This document shows, piece after piece, positions 43,005 to 53,355 of a stretch of 64,000 nt of DNA. This DNA comes from Hyphomicrobiales bacterium (GTDB lineage: Bacteria; Pseudomonadota; Alphaproteobacteria; Rhizobiales; Rhizobiaceae). The DNA lies in NCBI GenBank assembly GCA_900473205.1, contig UCLB01000007.1, positions 248,001 through 312,000 of the forward strand, in the 5' to 3' direction. How positions within the stretch are numbered: the first letter of the stretch is position 1; each line of letters starts with the position of its first letter. The notes below the pieces were generated by a model that was not told the DNA's origin, searched no databases, and was given only the letters and a program-made list of their open reading frames with translations. The position numbers and the translations under genes were made by a program.

Positions 43005-43319
43005 ATGACACCAGAACTGCTCTCTTTACCTCCCTCGCTTTCCATACGCGGCGCGGCTGCCGTGCATGAAAGCCTCCTCGACGCTTTGAAGACGAACAAA
43101 GCCATCACCGTCGATATTCCTGACGATGCTCAGGCCGATCTGAGCTTCATCCAGCTCATCGAGGCATCCAGAGTCTATGCCCGGACGGAAGGCAAATACA
43201 TCACACTGACGAAACCAGCCTCTCCCGGCATTGTTGATACGCTTCGGCGCGGTGGTTTCCTCACGAATATGGATGAGGCGTCTCGCCTCTTCTGGCTGCA
43301 TGGAAAGGAAATTCAATGA
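43005..43319 (+). CDS. STAS-domain protein, first gene of chemotaxis operon
   Basis: This 104-residue single-domain protein has the pattern of anti-sigma-antagonist-like STAS modules: LSIRGAAAVHESLLDALKTNKAITVDIPDDAQADLSFIQLIEASRVYARTEGKYITLTKPA. The usual phosphorylatable Ser lies in the D-S-x-x-L segment, here DLSFIQLI with Ser49. It overlaps cheY by four bases (ATGA). STAS proteins head several chemotaxis-like operons, but their role in them is poorly described. AGGAAA precedes the ATG. Confidence 0.78.
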   Translation: MTPELLSLPPSLSIRGAAAVHESLLDALKTNKAITVDIPDDAQADLSFIQLIEASRVYARTEGKYITLTKPASPGIVDTLRRGGFLTNMDEASRLFWLHGKEIQ

Positions 43320-43684
43320 GCGCCAACATTCTTACCGTCGATGATTCTGCAAGCATCAGAATGACAACGAAGATCGCCCTGACGAATGCCGGATATCAGA
43401 TCACGGAAGCAGTCGATGGTGCAGATGGTCTGACCAAGGCAAAAGGCGGCTCATTCGACCTCATCGTTACCGATCTCAACATGCCGAACATGAACGGCCT
43501 GGAAATGATCGAGGCACTGCGCCAGTCGCCTGCGCATACGGGTATTCCAATCATCTTCCTGACCACGGAATCCGATGCGGATATGAAAGCACGCGCAAAA
43601 GCCGCCGGTGCCACGGGCTGGGTAACCAAGCCTTTCGATCCGGAAAATCTCGTCAAAATCGTCAGGAAGGTTCTTGGTAGATGA
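43316..43684 (+). CDS. cheY: CheY-type response regulator
   Basis: This 122-residue receiver has Asp9-Asp10 acidic residues, the phosphorylation site Asp53 in LIVTDLNMPNMNG, the switch Thr in FLTTESD and the invariant Lys in VTKPFDP. As a stand-alone receiver, it is the presumed phosphoryl acceptor of CheA that acts on the flagellar motor or another output. It overlaps cheA by four bases. Confidence 0.9.
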   Translation: MSANILTVDDSASIRMTTKIALTNAGYQITEAVDGADGLTKAKGGSFDLIVTDLNMPNMNGLEMIEALRQSPAHTGIPIIFLTTESDADMKARAKAAGATGWVTKPFDPENLVKIVRKVLGR

Positions 43685-45672
43685 CCATACTGGACCCCAT
43701 TCAGGTTTTCAGAACAGAAGCAGCCGAGCTTTTCGAACAGATCGAAAGCGGCCTGCTCGACCTGTTGCATGACCTGTCCAATCAAGGGCAGATCGACGCC
43801 GTATTCCGCGGCCTGCATACCCTCAAGGGGTCCGGAGCCATGTTCGGTTTCGAGGCATTGGCCGCCTTTACCCACCATTGCGAAACCGCATTCGACCGCG
43901 TCCGCAAGGGAGAAGTGCCTGCAACCAGCGAACTGATCGCAGCCGTCCTTGAGGCGCAGGATCACATGCGCCGCCTCGTCGACAATCCTGCAACAGCTTT
44001 TCCTGAGACGGGTGATCGCCTGCTCGCAAAGCTGGAAGCAGCTGTTGGAACCGGCGCAAGCACCGTCCAGCACACCGCGCAGAGAGCCCCCGTCGCCAAG
44101 GCTGACGAACCATCCGTCGCCACCTGGCAGATCGATTTCAGCCTGCCTGCCAATGCCATGGCCAATGGCACCAACCCGCTGGGCCTGCTGGACGAACTGG
44201 CTGAGCTTGGAGAATGCACGATTGCCGCAAACACGGCAGCGATTCCCGCGCTTGATACGATCGACCCGACCAACCTTTATCTGTCCTGGTCTGTCACGCT
44301 GACGACGGATCAACCGCGCTCGGCCATCGACGACGTTTTCATCTTCGTCATGGACGATATGGAAATCGACGTCAAAAAAATCTCGAGCGAGCCTGCACCG
44401 TCCGCCGAGATCGTGCCGCCACCGGCACCGGTCGAAGAAGCGGCCAAGGCAAACCCTGCCGCCGCGCAGGCCAACGCCGATGGCAAGCAGAACAAGAGCG
44501 CCGAAAACGTTCGCGTTCCTGCCGAACGCCTTGACGAATTGATGGACCGCGTCGGCGAACTCGTCATCGCCCAGTCGCGTCTATCGCAGCTGGCCAATAC
44601 CAGCGTCGATATTCAGCTTCGTTCCGTCTCGGAAGATGTAGAACGCCTTTCGGGCGAGCTTCGCGACACGATGATGGTGCTTCGTATGGTGCCCATCACG
44701 CAGCTTTTCGGCCGCTTCCGCCGCCTCGTCCACGATCTCGCGCGCGAAACCGGCAAGCAGATCGAGCTTGTGACAGAAGGTGAAAGCACCGAAGTCGACA
44801 AGGCCGTCATCGAACGTCTTGCCGATCCGCTCGTGCACCTCGTGCGCAATTCCTGCGACCACGGTCTTGAAACCCCGGATGAACGTGTTGCAGCGGGCAA
44901 GAACCCTTCCGGTCAGGTAACCCTGATCGCACGCCAGACCGGCGGCGATGTGACCATCACCATTCGCGACGATGGTCGCGGGATTGATCGCCAGCGGGTA
45001 CGGGCAAAGGCGGAGTCCTCCGGCCTTGTTGCAGCGGGCGCCACGCTGACGGATCAGGAACTTCTGCAGATGATCTTCGAGCCCGGTTTTTCAACCGCTG
45101 CTCAGGTCACCAATCTGTCCGGCCGCGGCGTCGGCATGGATGTGGTGAAGAAGACCATCGAAGCCCTGCGCGGAACGATCAACGTCACAAGCTCGCCGGG
45201 CACAGGTTCGGAAATCACGCTTGCCATTCCGCTTACGCTGGCGATCATCGACGGCCTCCTCGTGCGGGTCGGCTCCGGCTGCTACGTCATTCCGCTGTCT
45301 GCGGTGGAAGAATGCCTTGAGCTTTCTCCCGAAAATGACGTCAAGTCGCGTGGCCGGTCGTTCATTTCGCTGCGGGAAAGCCTCGTTCCGTTCATTCGCC
45401 TTCGCGAGCTTTTCCATACGGGTACCAAGCCCGACCAGTTCCAGAAAGTCGTCGTCATCTCCACCGGATCGGAGCGTGTCGGTCTCGTCGTCGATCAGAT
45501 TATCGGCGACCACCAGACGGTCATCAAGGCGATGTCGAAACTGCACCACGATGTCGCGACCTTCTCGGGCGCAACCATTCTGGGTGATGGCAGCGTCGCC
45601 CTCATTCTCGATGTCGGACACCTCGTGGCCGCAGGCCAGCACCAGGAGGCGCAAATGCGTATTGCCGGATGA
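43681..45672 (+). CDS. cheA: chemotaxis histidine kinase CheA
   Basis: This 663-residue kinase has an Hpt domain (His46 in GLHTLKGSGAMFGF), then a divergent region at about 140-250 (TWQIDFSLPANAMANG…) in place of a classical P2 domain. After the Ala/Pro-rich linker (~245-275) come the dimerisation helices (VPAERLDELMDRVGELVIAQSRLSQLA), the ATPase domain (HLVRNSCDHGLETP, IRDDGRGID, GRGVGMDVVKK) and a CheW-like domain at the end. It links receptors to CheY and CheB. It overlaps cheY and cheW by four bases each. Confidence 0.92.
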   Translation: MTILDPIQVFRTEAAELFEQIESGLLDLLHDLSNQGQIDAVFRGLHTLKGSGAMFGFEALAAFTHHCETAFDRVRKGEVPATSELIAAVLEAQDHMRRLVDNPATAFPETGDRLLAKLEAAVGTGASTVQHTAQRAPVAKADEPSVATWQIDFSLPANAMANGTNPLGLLDELAELGECTIAANTAAIPALDTIDPTNLYLSWSVTLTTDQPRSAIDDVFIFVMDDMEIDVKKISSEPAPSAEIVPPPAPVEEAAKANPAAAQANADGKQNKSAENVRVPAERLDELMDRVGELVIAQSRLSQLANTSVDIQLRSVSEDVERLSGELRDTMMVLRMVPITQLFGRFRRLVHDLARETGKQIELVTEGESTEVDKAVIERLADPLVHLVRNSCDHGLETPDERVAAGKNPSGQVTLIARQTGGDVTITIRDDGRGIDRQRVRAKAESSGLVAAGATLTDQELLQMIFEPGFSTAAQVTNLSGRGVGMDVVKKTIEALRGTINVTSSPGTGSEITLAIPLTLAIIDGLLVRVGSGCYVIPLSAVEECLELSPENDVKSRGRSFISLRESLVPFIRLRELFHTGTKPDQFQKVVVISTGSERVGLVVDQIIGDHQTVIKAMSKLHHDVATFSGATILGDGSVALILDVGHLVAAGQHQEAQMRIAG

Positions 45673-46199
45673 ACCAGCCCCTTATGAAACAGCACGAAGA
45701 CGTGTGGGGCAGCAGCGACGACCTCGAAGTCCTGACCTTCAGCATCGAAGGCGAAACCTTTGCCATCGAAGCCGTGCAGGTTCAGGAAATTCTCGATCTT
45801 CTGCCTGAAACCGCCGTTCCCGGCAGCAAGCCATTCGTGGCCAGCGTCATCAATTTCCGTGGCAAGGTCATTCCACTGGCCGATATCCGTCTGGCCTTCG
45901 GCATGGGCGCTGCTGAAAAAACCATCGACAGCCGCATCATCGTCATTGAACTCCCGATTGAAGGCGAACGGACGCTGGTCGGCCTGCGCACGGACAAGGT
46001 TTACGAGGTCACGACCTTCTCCAAATCCGCCAGCGAGCAGCCACCAAGCGTCGGCATGCGGTGGAGGCCGGACTACATCAAATGCCTGGTCAAACGCGGA
46101 AGCGAATTTGTCATTCTTCCCAATCTCAATGCGATCTTCACGTCACAGCCCGACACATCCGTGAAAGGCACTTCCCGCAACAACATCGTAGAACTCTAA
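45669..46199 (+). CDS. cheW: CheW coupling protein (first copy)
   Basis: This 176-residue protein is one CheW/SH3-like domain: [56 protein letters not shown], then [14 protein letters not shown]. It couples receptors to CheA. It overlaps cheA by four bases and is 11 bp before the first receptor. The second CheW of the cluster (51989) is only distantly similar, so the two may pair with different receptors or array positions. Confidence 0.9.
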   Translation: MNQPLMKQHEDVWGSSDDLEVLTFSIEGETFAIEAVQVQEILDLLPETAVPGSKPFVASVINFRGKVIPLADIRLAFGMGAAEKTIDSRIIVIELPIEGERTLVGLRTDKVYEVTTFSKSASEQPPSVGMRWRPDYIKCLVKRGSEFVILPNLNAIFTSQPDTSVKGTSRNNIVEL

Positions 46200-46210
46200 G
46201 GAATTCTGAA

Positions 46211-48025
46211 ATGCGATTCACCATCAAAATGAAACTAGCCGTCGCGTTCGGATTCCTGATCTTGATGCTTGCGGGAACTGCAACTTACGGCATTCTCAGC
46301 TTGGGCGCCTCCAAAGCCGCCATGGATCAGGTTGTCGAACGCACTGTTGTCCGCCTTGACAAGGCCCACCAGATGAACGAGCTGTCTCTGGTCACAGTCC
46401 GCGCCCAGAAAAACCTGATCCTTTCCAAAACACCTGCCGAAGCACAGACAGTCAAGAAGGTTGGTGACGAAAGCCGTGCGGAGCTCCACCAGATCCTTGA
46501 CGACATGGAGGCTACGGCCAGCGAGAGCACGCGCAAGGACTGGGTCGAATTGCAAGCCATCGCCAAAGCTTTCGATGCCAGCGATGATCGCATTCGCGCC
46601 TATATGCAGGAGGGAGATACCGCAGCGGCTGCGGCTTACTCTTCTGGCGAGGGTCGTGATGCAGCAAATCTGCTGACGCAAAAACTGAATGAGCGCGTAC
46701 AGACCAACCGCGACCTTCTTGATCAAGCCAAGCAGGCAGCCAATAACGACTATGAGCAAACCCGCTTGCTGCTGACGTCCTTATCTGTAGCAGCCGTCAT
46801 TATTGCTATCGGCACGGCGCTCTGGATCGCTGTCGGCATCAGCAATGGCCTGCGCAAGATCATGGTTGTTGCCGAAGCCGTCGCAGTTGGTGACCTTAAT
46901 CAGGATGTCGATATTAAGACCAATGACGAGATCAAGGATCTGGTCAATCGCATCAACATTATGACCGGAAATCTGCGCAATACCGCAAGTGTTGCCAACG
47001 AAATCGCAGACGGTAATCTGACGATCACGCCGAAGCCGCTCTCCGACAAGGACACGCTGGGTATTTCCCTGGAGCGCATGGTTGAGCGTCTTCGTGGCGT
47101 TGTAGGCGATGCACTCGCAGCCGCCGATAACGTCTCCTCGGGTAGCCAGGAACTGTCTGCAAGCTCTGAACAGCTTTCGCAGGGTGCGACCGAACAGGCA
47201 TCGTCTGCCGAAGAAGCATCCGCTTCGATGGAGCAGATGGCAGCCAACATTAAGCAGAACGCTGACAACGCCGCCCAGACCGAGAAGATTGCCCGCCAGT
47301 CTTCCAAGGATGCGGAAGCCAGTGGCGAAGCCGTTGGTCGTGCCGTTTCGGCCATGCGCACCATTGCCGAGAAGATCTCCATCGTTCAGGAAATCGCTCG
47401 TCAGACCGACCTTCTCGCTCTGAACGCCGCGGTCGAAGCCGCTCGCGCTGGTGAACACGGCAAGGGCTTTGCGGTTGTCGCATCTGAAGTCCGCAAGCTT
47501 GCAGAACGCAGCCAGGCCGCCGCCGCTGAAATCTCCTCGCTTTCCGGCGAAACGGTTCAGGTTGCGACCGAAGCCGGTGAAATGCTGAACCGTTTGGTTC
47601 CAGACATTCGCAAGACTGCCGAACTCGTATCGGAAATTTCTGCCGCATGCCGCGAGCAGGATATCGGTGCAAGTCAGATCAACGAAGCCATCCAGCAGCT
47701 CGATCTTGTCACGCAGCAGAACTCCGGCGCTTCTGAAGAAATGTCTGCAACATCTGAAGAACTGGCGGCACAGGCCGAAGAGCTTCAGGCAAGCATCGCC
47801 TTCTTTAAGGTGGATCGTGCTGGCGCAAGCCACGCTCCAAAGGCACAGGCTGCTGCGCGCTCTGCGGCTCCCGCACCTCGCCCGGTCGCGAAGTCGGCTC
47901 CAGTGCGTCGCCCTGCTCCAGATCATTCGGTTCAGTCACAACAGGCACGCGCCAAGGGTTTCGCGCTTGATATGTCGATGGGCGGACCAGATGCCAATGA
48001 TGCGGACTTCCGCGAAAGCGCGTGA
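46211..48025 (+). CDS. chemoreceptor (MCP), two HAMP units
   Basis: This 604-residue receptor has a membrane anchor at ~9-29, a periplasmic four-helix-type domain to ~190 and a second segment ([22 protein letters not shown], ~191-213). Two HAMP units follow, with GDLNQDV near 227 and GNLTITP near 268. The signalling domain runs ~300-530 with the conserved hairpin tip [41 protein letters not shown]. The C-terminus is an Ala/Pro linker and the tail [20 protein letters not shown]…. The open frame begins at 46061, but ATG 46211 fits the topology. It is followed by a hairpin, so it may be partly transcribed alone. Confidence 0.88.
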   Translation: MRFTIKMKLAVAFGFLILMLAGTATYGILSLGASKAAMDQVVERTVVRLDKAHQMNELSLVTVRAQKNLILSKTPAEAQTVKKVGDESRAELHQILDDMEATASESTRKDWVELQAIAKAFDASDDRIRAYMQEGDTAAAAAYSSGEGRDAANLLTQKLNERVQTNRDLLDQAKQAANNDYEQTRLLLTSLSVAAVIIAIGTALWIAVGISNGLRKIMVVAEAVAVGDLNQDVDIKTNDEIKDLVNRINIMTGNLRNTASVANEIADGNLTITPKPLSDKDTLGISLERMVERLRGVVGDALAAADNVSSGSQELSASSEQLSQGATEQASSAEEASASMEQMAANIKQNADNAAQTEKIARQSSKDAEASGEAVGRAVSAMRTIAEKISIVQEIARQTDLLALNAAVEAARAGEHGKGFAVVASEVRKLAERSQAAAAEISSLSGETVQVATEAGEMLNRLVPDIRKTAELVSEISAACREQDIGASQINEAIQQLDLVTQQNSGASEEMSATSEELAAQAEELQASIAFFKVDRAGASHAPKAQAAARSAAPAPRPVAKSAPVRRPAPDHSVQSQQARAKGFALDMSMGGPDANDADFRESA

Positions 48026-48037
48026 GTCATAACGAAG

Positions 48038-48068
48038 ATTGGGCTCGGGATCGTTTCCCGAGCCCAAT
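48038..48068 (+). terminator. hairpin between first and second receptors
   Basis: ATTGGGCTCGGGA and TCCCGAGCCCAAT form a perfect 13-bp stem around a 5-nt loop. No T run follows, so it may attenuate or stabilise mRNA inside the operon. Confidence 0.6.
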
Positions 48069-48193
48069 GTGATCGAGGTAACTACTATGACTGTCGTATA
48101 CTATTGCAGCAAGTGAACTGCATTACGGCTAATTCAAATTGAAGTAAAATTTACCTTTCCACCACCGTCTTATATTTTTTCGAAGGAATTATT

Positions 48194-50131
48194 ATGCGCT
48201 TCACAATTAAACTAAAACTGGCTTTGGCCTTCACATTAATCATCGCGATGGCTGCAGGCATGGCGACAATGTCAATTTTCAATCTTGCTTCTCTGAACAA
48301 TTCTGTGACGCAAATTATCGATGGCCCAGCAGAAAATTTGCAGGACCTTACGATCATGTCTGACGCTGTCTCGGCGGCAATTCGGTCCGAGAAGAACGCA
48401 GTCATGACAACTGACGCTCAAAAAATAACCACTTATCGTAATGAGGTAATGGAGCGCCGAAAACAGATTGAAGCAATTCTCGGCGAGTTTGAACAGGAAA
48501 CCAAGGGTGACATCAAGTCAGCTGCATCGATTTTCCGCTCAACATACACCGACTGGCTGAAGACGCAGGATGAAACTCTATCCTTGGCAATGCAAAATAC
48601 CGCTGAAAGCAACGAGCACGCCGGTCAGCTATCGATGACTGAAGGTGCCGCAGCAACAGACCGCTTGGTTGCAACATTGGCCACGTTGTCCTCAACGATC
48701 AACACCGACCTTCGCAATACTGACCAGGCAACGAATGTTCAATATGAAACGGCTAGGAATATACTTGTGGCCGGATCAATCGCGCTAGTCGTTCTCTCCG
48801 TCATTATTGCTTTCTTTATCGCTTTGGGCATCAGCCGAGGGCTCAGCAAGGCAATTTTTGCCTCACGCAACATCGCTATCGGTGATCTGGATCAGAATAT
48901 CGAAATCAAAACGAATGACGAAATTAAAGATCTCGTTGACAGCATGAACGCCATGACGGCCAATCTGCGTGCTACGGCCAGCGTCGCCAACACGATTGCT
49001 GCCGGCGACCTGTCGGAAGACGTCAAACCATTGTCAGACAAGGACACACTCGGCTTGGCGATGCGCAGCATGGTCACAAATTTGCGGAAAACCTCTGAGG
49101 TCGCAGACCTCATCGCAAATGGCGATTTGACGATTACGCCAACGCCGCTTTCCGACAGAGACACACTGGGAATGGCACTGCAGCGTATGGTCGAGCGTTT
49201 GCGTGGTGTGGTTTCGGATGCTCTGTCGGCAGCCGACAATGTTTCTTCAGGTAGCCAGGAACTATCTGCAAGCTCTGAGCAGCTTTCGCATGGTGCAACC
49301 GAACAGGCATCCTCTGCCGAAGAAGCATCCGCTTCGATGGAGCAGATGGCAGCCAACATCAAACAGAACGCCGATAACGCCGCCCAGACAGAGAAGATTG
49401 CACGCCAGTCTTCCAAGGATGCAGAAGCTAGCGGCGAGGCCGTTGGCCGCGCCGTCCACGCCATGCGCACCATTGCCGAGAAGATTTCCATCGTTCAGGA
49501 AATCGCACGCCAGACCGACCTCTTGGCGCTGAACGCTGCGGTGGAAGCTGCTCGCGCCGGTGAACATGGCAAGGGTTTTGCAGTCGTTGCTTCCGAAGTC
49601 CGTAAGCTTGCCGAACGCAGCCAGGCCGCTGCCGCTGAAATCTCCTCGCTTTCTGGCGAAACGGTTCAGGTCGCAACCGAAGCTGGCGAGATGCTGAACC
49701 GCCTGGTTCCGGATATTCGCAAGACGGCAGAATTGGTATCAGAAATCTCATCCGCTTGCCGTGAGCAGGATATTGGCGCAAGCCAGATCAACGAAGCGAT
49801 CCAACAGCTTGATCTTGTCACGCAGCAGAACTCCGGCGCTTCTGAAGAAATGTCCGCAACATCAGAAGAACTGGCCGCACAGGCCGAGGAGCTTCAGGCA
49901 AGCATCGCATTCTTCAAGGTGGAGCGTAGCAACGTGCGCCAGGCACAAAACACCTATGCTGCCCCACGCGCGCCCGCTCCTGCACATCGCGCCGCTGCAA
50001 AGCCTGCAGCCGCCACGAGCCGTCCAGAGCAGTCCATTCAAGCACAACAGGCCCGCGCAAAGGGTTTCGCGCTTGATATGTCGATGGGTGGCCCGGACGC
50101 CAGCGACGCGGATTTTCGCGAAAGCGCGTGA
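48194..50131 (+). CDS. chemoreceptor (MCP), three HAMP units
   Basis: This 645-residue receptor has membrane segments at about 9-29 and 191-214, with a ~160-residue periplasmic helical domain between. Three consecutive HAMP units carry GDLDQNI (230), GDLSEDV (271) and GDLTITP (310). The signalling domain is nearly identical to the preceding receptor at both protein and DNA level. The tail is again [20 protein letters not shown]… after an Ala/Pro linker. It is 168 bp after the first receptor with the hairpin between. Its own N-terminal domain is unrelated in sequence, so it should sense a different ligand. Confidence 0.88.
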   Translation: MRFTIKLKLALAFTLIIAMAAGMATMSIFNLASLNNSVTQIIDGPAENLQDLTIMSDAVSAAIRSEKNAVMTTDAQKITTYRNEVMERRKQIEAILGEFEQETKGDIKSAASIFRSTYTDWLKTQDETLSLAMQNTAESNEHAGQLSMTEGAAATDRLVATLATLSSTINTDLRNTDQATNVQYETARNILVAGSIALVVLSVIIAFFIALGISRGLSKAIFASRNIAIGDLDQNIEIKTNDEIKDLVDSMNAMTANLRATASVANTIAAGDLSEDVKPLSDKDTLGLAMRSMVTNLRKTSEVADLIANGDLTITPTPLSDRDTLGMALQRMVERLRGVVSDALSAADNVSSGSQELSASSEQLSHGATEQASSAEEASASMEQMAANIKQNADNAAQTEKIARQSSKDAEASGEAVGRAVHAMRTIAEKISIVQEIARQTDLLALNAAVEAARAGEHGKGFAVVASEVRKLAERSQAAAAEISSLSGETVQVATEAGEMLNRLVPDIRKTAELVSEISSACREQDIGASQINEAIQQLDLVTQQNSGASEEMSATSEELAAQAEELQASIAFFKVERSNVRQAQNTYAAPRAPAPAHRAAAKPAAATSRPEQSIQAQQARAKGFALDMSMGGPDASDADFRESA

Positions 50132-50141
50132 CAACAATCAA

Positions 50142-50170
50142 AAGGGTTCGGAGACTTTTTCCGAACCCTT
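50142..50170 (+). terminator. hairpin between second and third receptors
   Basis: AAGGGTTCGGA and TCCGAACCCTT form a perfect 11-bp stem with a 7-nt T-rich loop. Again there is no clear T run after it. Confidence 0.6.
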
Positions 50171-50296
50171 GGAACCAATGCGACGATGATTGTCGTGCAA
50201 ATTGTCGTGGAGAGTGAATGCATCACTTAATCCGCGATTGCAGGGTGGCAAACACCCGGATGCTCATCATCTCAATCGTTGCATAGAGGACCTACC

Positions 50297-51985
50297 ATGC
50301 GGCTTACCATCAAACTGAAACTCGGCCTGATATTTGGACTTCTCGTCCTTCTTATGGGGGCATGTGCTGTCTTCGGCATTAACGGCTTAAGACAGATGGA
50401 CGGCCTCAAGGACAGCATGATCAGCGGCCCGATCCGCCAGGATGACGCTGCCAATGAAGTTTCAGGCGCTTTTGATGGCCTTGGCCTTGCTGAAAGCGAC
50501 TTGCTTCTCTCGACGTCACCCGAGCGCATGCAAAACGCATTGAAGATGATCGAAACCGAACGTAAAAACTTCACAGACGCCCTGGCAATTGGCGAACAAA
50601 GTGCGTCGGAAGCGTTCAAGCCGAAATGGGCGGAAATTCGCGATTTTTGGGATGATTTCACCGCCCTTCAAGATCGCGTCATCAATTTGGTAAAATCGAA
50701 TAATCGCGAACAGGCACTGGAACTCAACCAGAACGAAGGAACGGTCGCATCCGAAAAGCTCGATGCCATGACCGAAAACCTCGCCGTATTGACGGAAGAG
50801 GGTATCGCGGCATCTGACAAGCTGAGCGAAGAGGCCTACAACAACACCTTCACGACGCTTCTCAGCCTCGCTGTCGTCGCCGCCATCATCTCTGTGATTT
50901 CAGCGGTCCTGATTTCCATCTCCATCAGCCGCGGCCTTAACAAAGCGATCACGTCCGTTCGCAATGTTTCCGAAGGCGATCTTACGAACATGGCCGTCAT
51001 CACCACGCGCGATGAGATCGGCACGCTTCTTGAACACGTCAACACGATGATCGAGCGTCTGCGCGGCGTCGTTTCAGACTCCATCTCGGCTGCCGAGAAC
51101 GTTTCCACCGGTAGCCAGGAACTGTCTGCAAGCTCCGAACAGGTCTCTCAGGGCGCGACCGAACAGGCATCCTCTACGGAAGAAGCATCCGCTTCGATGG
51201 AACAGATGGCCGCCAATATTCGCCAGAACGCTGAAAACGCTGCACAGACGGAAAAGATCGCTCGTCAGTCCTCCACGGACGCGGAAGCCAGTGGCGCCGC
51301 CGTTGGCCGGGCCGTTGTCGCCATGCGCACGATTGCTGAAAAGATTTCCATCGTTCAGGAAATTGCGCGCCAGACAGACCTTCTCGCCCTGAACGCAGCC
51401 GTTGAAGCCGCACGCGCCGGTGAACATGGCAAGGGCTTTGCGGTCGTTGCTTCCGAAGTTCGCAAGCTTGCCGAGCGCAGCCAGTCTGCCGCTGCGGAAA
51501 TCAGCTCCATGTCCAGCGATACGGTAAAGGCTGCCGCTGATGCCGGTGAAATGCTGAACCGTCTAGTGCCGGATATTCGCAAGACCGCAGAACTGGTTGC
51601 CGAGATTTCTGCAGCCTGCCGCGAGCAGGACATCGGTGCCGGCCAGATCAACGAAGCGATCCAGCAGCTGGATAAGGTGACACAGCAGAACACCAGTGCG
51701 TCTGAAGAAATGTCCGCGACATCCGAGGAACTGGCAGCACAGGCCGAAGAGTTGCAGACGAGCATCGCCTTCTTCAAGGTCGAGCGTAGCAATGGTCGTG
51801 CGACACCACCTGCTGCAAAGCAGGCTGCATTCCAGCAGCATAGAGCGCCTCAGAAGGCACCAGCTCGCAAGGCTACCTACGATCATACCGTCAGGACACA
51901 ACAGGAACGCGCAAAGGGTTTTGCACTGGACATGTCCATGGGCGGTCCTGATGCCAACGACGCGGATTTCCGGGAAAGCGCTTAA
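50297..51985 (+). CDS. chemoreceptor (MCP), one HAMP unit
   Basis: This 562-residue receptor has membrane segments at about 9-29 and 188-212. It has one HAMP unit, with GDLTNMAVI near 227, then the signalling domain with the usual tip and the same Ala/Pro linker and [20 protein letters not shown] tail. Compared with the other two receptors, the signalling domain is somewhat more diverged ([18 protein letters not shown]). ATG 50297 has AGAGGA upstream. A second CheW gene starts three bases after its stop, so they are co-translated. Confidence 0.88.
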   Translation: MRLTIKLKLGLIFGLLVLLMGACAVFGINGLRQMDGLKDSMISGPIRQDDAANEVSGAFDGLGLAESDLLLSTSPERMQNALKMIETERKNFTDALAIGEQSASEAFKPKWAEIRDFWDDFTALQDRVINLVKSNNREQALELNQNEGTVASEKLDAMTENLAVLTEEGIAASDKLSEEAYNNTFTTLLSLAVVAAIISVISAVLISISISRGLNKAITSVRNVSEGDLTNMAVITTRDEIGTLLEHVNTMIERLRGVVSDSISAAENVSTGSQELSASSEQVSQGATEQASSTEEASASMEQMAANIRQNAENAAQTEKIARQSSTDAEASGAAVGRAVVAMRTIAEKISIVQEIARQTDLLALNAAVEAARAGEHGKGFAVVASEVRKLAERSQSAAAEISSMSSDTVKAAADAGEMLNRLVPDIRKTAELVAEISAACREQDIGAGQINEAIQQLDKVTQQNTSASEEMSATSEELAAQAEELQTSIAFFKVERSNGRATPPAAKQAAFQQHRAPQKAPARKATYDHTVRTQQERAKGFALDMSMGGPDANDADFRESA

Positions 51986-51988
51986 ACC

Positions 51989-52483
51989 ATGGCTATCACA
52001 TCTTCTGACACCCAGTATGTAACGTTCAGTCTCGGCGAGGAGGTCTTCGCCGTGCCCGTCGATGTCGTGCGAGAAATTCTCGACCATGAAGAGGCGTTCA
52101 AAATCCCCCATGGGCCGGATTACCTGCTGGGTCTCAGGGATGTGCGCGGACACGGCGTGCCCGTCATCGACCTGCGTCTGCGTCTTGGCATGAGCAGAAC
52201 GGTCAAGACGCCGCACACCCGCATTCTGGTGCTGGACATTCCCGTAGGTGGCAAATTTCTGGCACTGGGGCTGGTGGCCGACAAGGTCTTTGAAGTCACC
52301 CCCTTCCGGCACGAAAACATCGAGACCGCACCCGACATCGGTGTGCGCTGGAATTCGGCCTACATCGCTGGCGTGGTGCGGCGCGAGGGCGACTTTGTCG
52401 TCATCATCGACCTTGCCGAGCTTTTCTCCAGCGAGGCCGGTAGCCTTGCCCAAATCAACAATGGCCCTGTTCGCGCTGCTTAA
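51989..52483 (+). CDS. cheW: CheW coupling protein (second copy)
   Basis: This 164-residue CheW domain has VTFSLGEEVFAVPVDVVREILDHEEAFKIPHGPDYLLGLRDVRGHGVPVIDLRLRLGM and ALGLVADKVFEVTPF. It differs in many positions from the first CheW (45669), for example the RDVRGHG linker region. It is co-transcribed with the third receptor and with cheR, and could form a separate signalling unit with it. Confidence 0.9.
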   Translation: MAITSSDTQYVTFSLGEEVFAVPVDVVREILDHEEAFKIPHGPDYLLGLRDVRGHGVPVIDLRLRLGMSRTVKTPHTRILVLDIPVGGKFLALGLVADKVFEVTPFRHENIETAPDIGVRWNSAYIAGVVRREGDFVVIIDLAELFSSEAGSLAQINNGPVRAA

Positions 52484-52497
52484 TGGAGTAAAAACAT

Positions 52498-53346
52498 TTG
52501 AATGCCCCCGCTTACAGTATGTTCGACGACAATCTGAGTTCGCGAGATTTTCGTCAGCTTGCCGACTTCATTTATAATTATTGCGGCATCAAAATGCCCG
52601 AGACCAAGCGCTCCATGTTGGAAGGTCGCTTACGTAAACGGCTGAGAGCCACCGGCTGCCCAAGTTTCAGCGCCTATTGCGACCTCCTCTTTCGCCATGG
52701 TGGTATGGAAACGGAATCCGTTTTCCTCATTGATGTCGTGACGACGAATAAAACAGACTTTTTCCGCGAGCCGAACCATTTCGACTTCATGGAACAGGTC
52801 GCCATGCCCGCCTTGGCGGACAAGGGTCATCAGCGCATTCGGGCCTGGAGTGCTGCCTGCTCGACCGGAGCGGAGCCCTATACCATGGCCATGGTCATGG
52901 CTGAGGCTGTCGAGAGAAAGGTCATCTCCGATTACAGCATTCTCGCAACGGACCTTTCCACAGATGTGCTGAAAAAGGCGCATAGCGGGATCTATGCCAG
53001 AGACCTGACCGAGCCCGTCCCCTCAGATCTCGCGCGAAAATACGTGATGCCAGCGAGGGACAAGCAGCGTGACGAGGTGCGCATAACACCGAAACTGCGT
53101 TCGAAGGTCGGTTTCGCCAGGCTCAACCTCATGAACCCAAGCTATGACGTGGGAGAGGCCTATCAGATCATTTTCTGCCGAAACGTTTTGATCTACTTCG
53201 ACAAAAAGACGCAGGCGCATGTGCTGACCCAGCTTTGCAAATGCCTGATGCCCGGCGGCTATCTTCTGATTGGCCATTCCGAAAGCGTGACCGGCATCAA
53301 TCTTCCCGTCAAGCAGGTTGCCAATACCGTATTTATGAAACAGTAA
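52498..53346 (+). CDS. cheR: chemoreceptor methyltransferase CheR
   Basis: This 282-residue methyltransferase has the N-terminal helical domain (DFRQLADFIYNYCGIKMPETKRSMLEGRLRKRL, ~12-44) and the SAM-binding IRAWSAACSTGAEPYTMAMVM (~115-135), YSILATDLS and IIFCRNVLIYFD (~225-236). It methylates glutamates of the receptors' signalling domains. The start is TTG 52498 after TAATGGAGTA; ATG 52519 is an alternative. None of the cluster's receptors ends in the usual NWxxF pentapeptide that tethers CheR. Confidence 0.88.
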   Translation: MNAPAYSMFDDNLSSRDFRQLADFIYNYCGIKMPETKRSMLEGRLRKRLRATGCPSFSAYCDLLFRHGGMETESVFLIDVVTTNKTDFFREPNHFDFMEQVAMPALADKGHQRIRAWSAACSTGAEPYTMAMVMAEAVERKVISDYSILATDLSTDVLKKAHSGIYARDLTEPVPSDLARKYVMPARDKQRDEVRITPKLRSKVGFARLNLMNPSYDVGEAYQIIFCRNVLIYFDKKTQAHVLTQLCKCLMPGGYLLIGHSESVTGINLPVKQVANTVFMKQ

Positions 53347-53355
53347 TGGCGTAAC

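Noticed and set aside
46061-46210. 50-codon N-terminal extension of the first receptor
   Set aside because: It lies inside cheW; the ATG at 46211 places the membrane anchor correctly.
51989-52483. the second CheW as a recent copy of the first
   Set aside because: The two CheW proteins differ through most of their length, so they are old paralogues, unlike the receptors' signalling domains.
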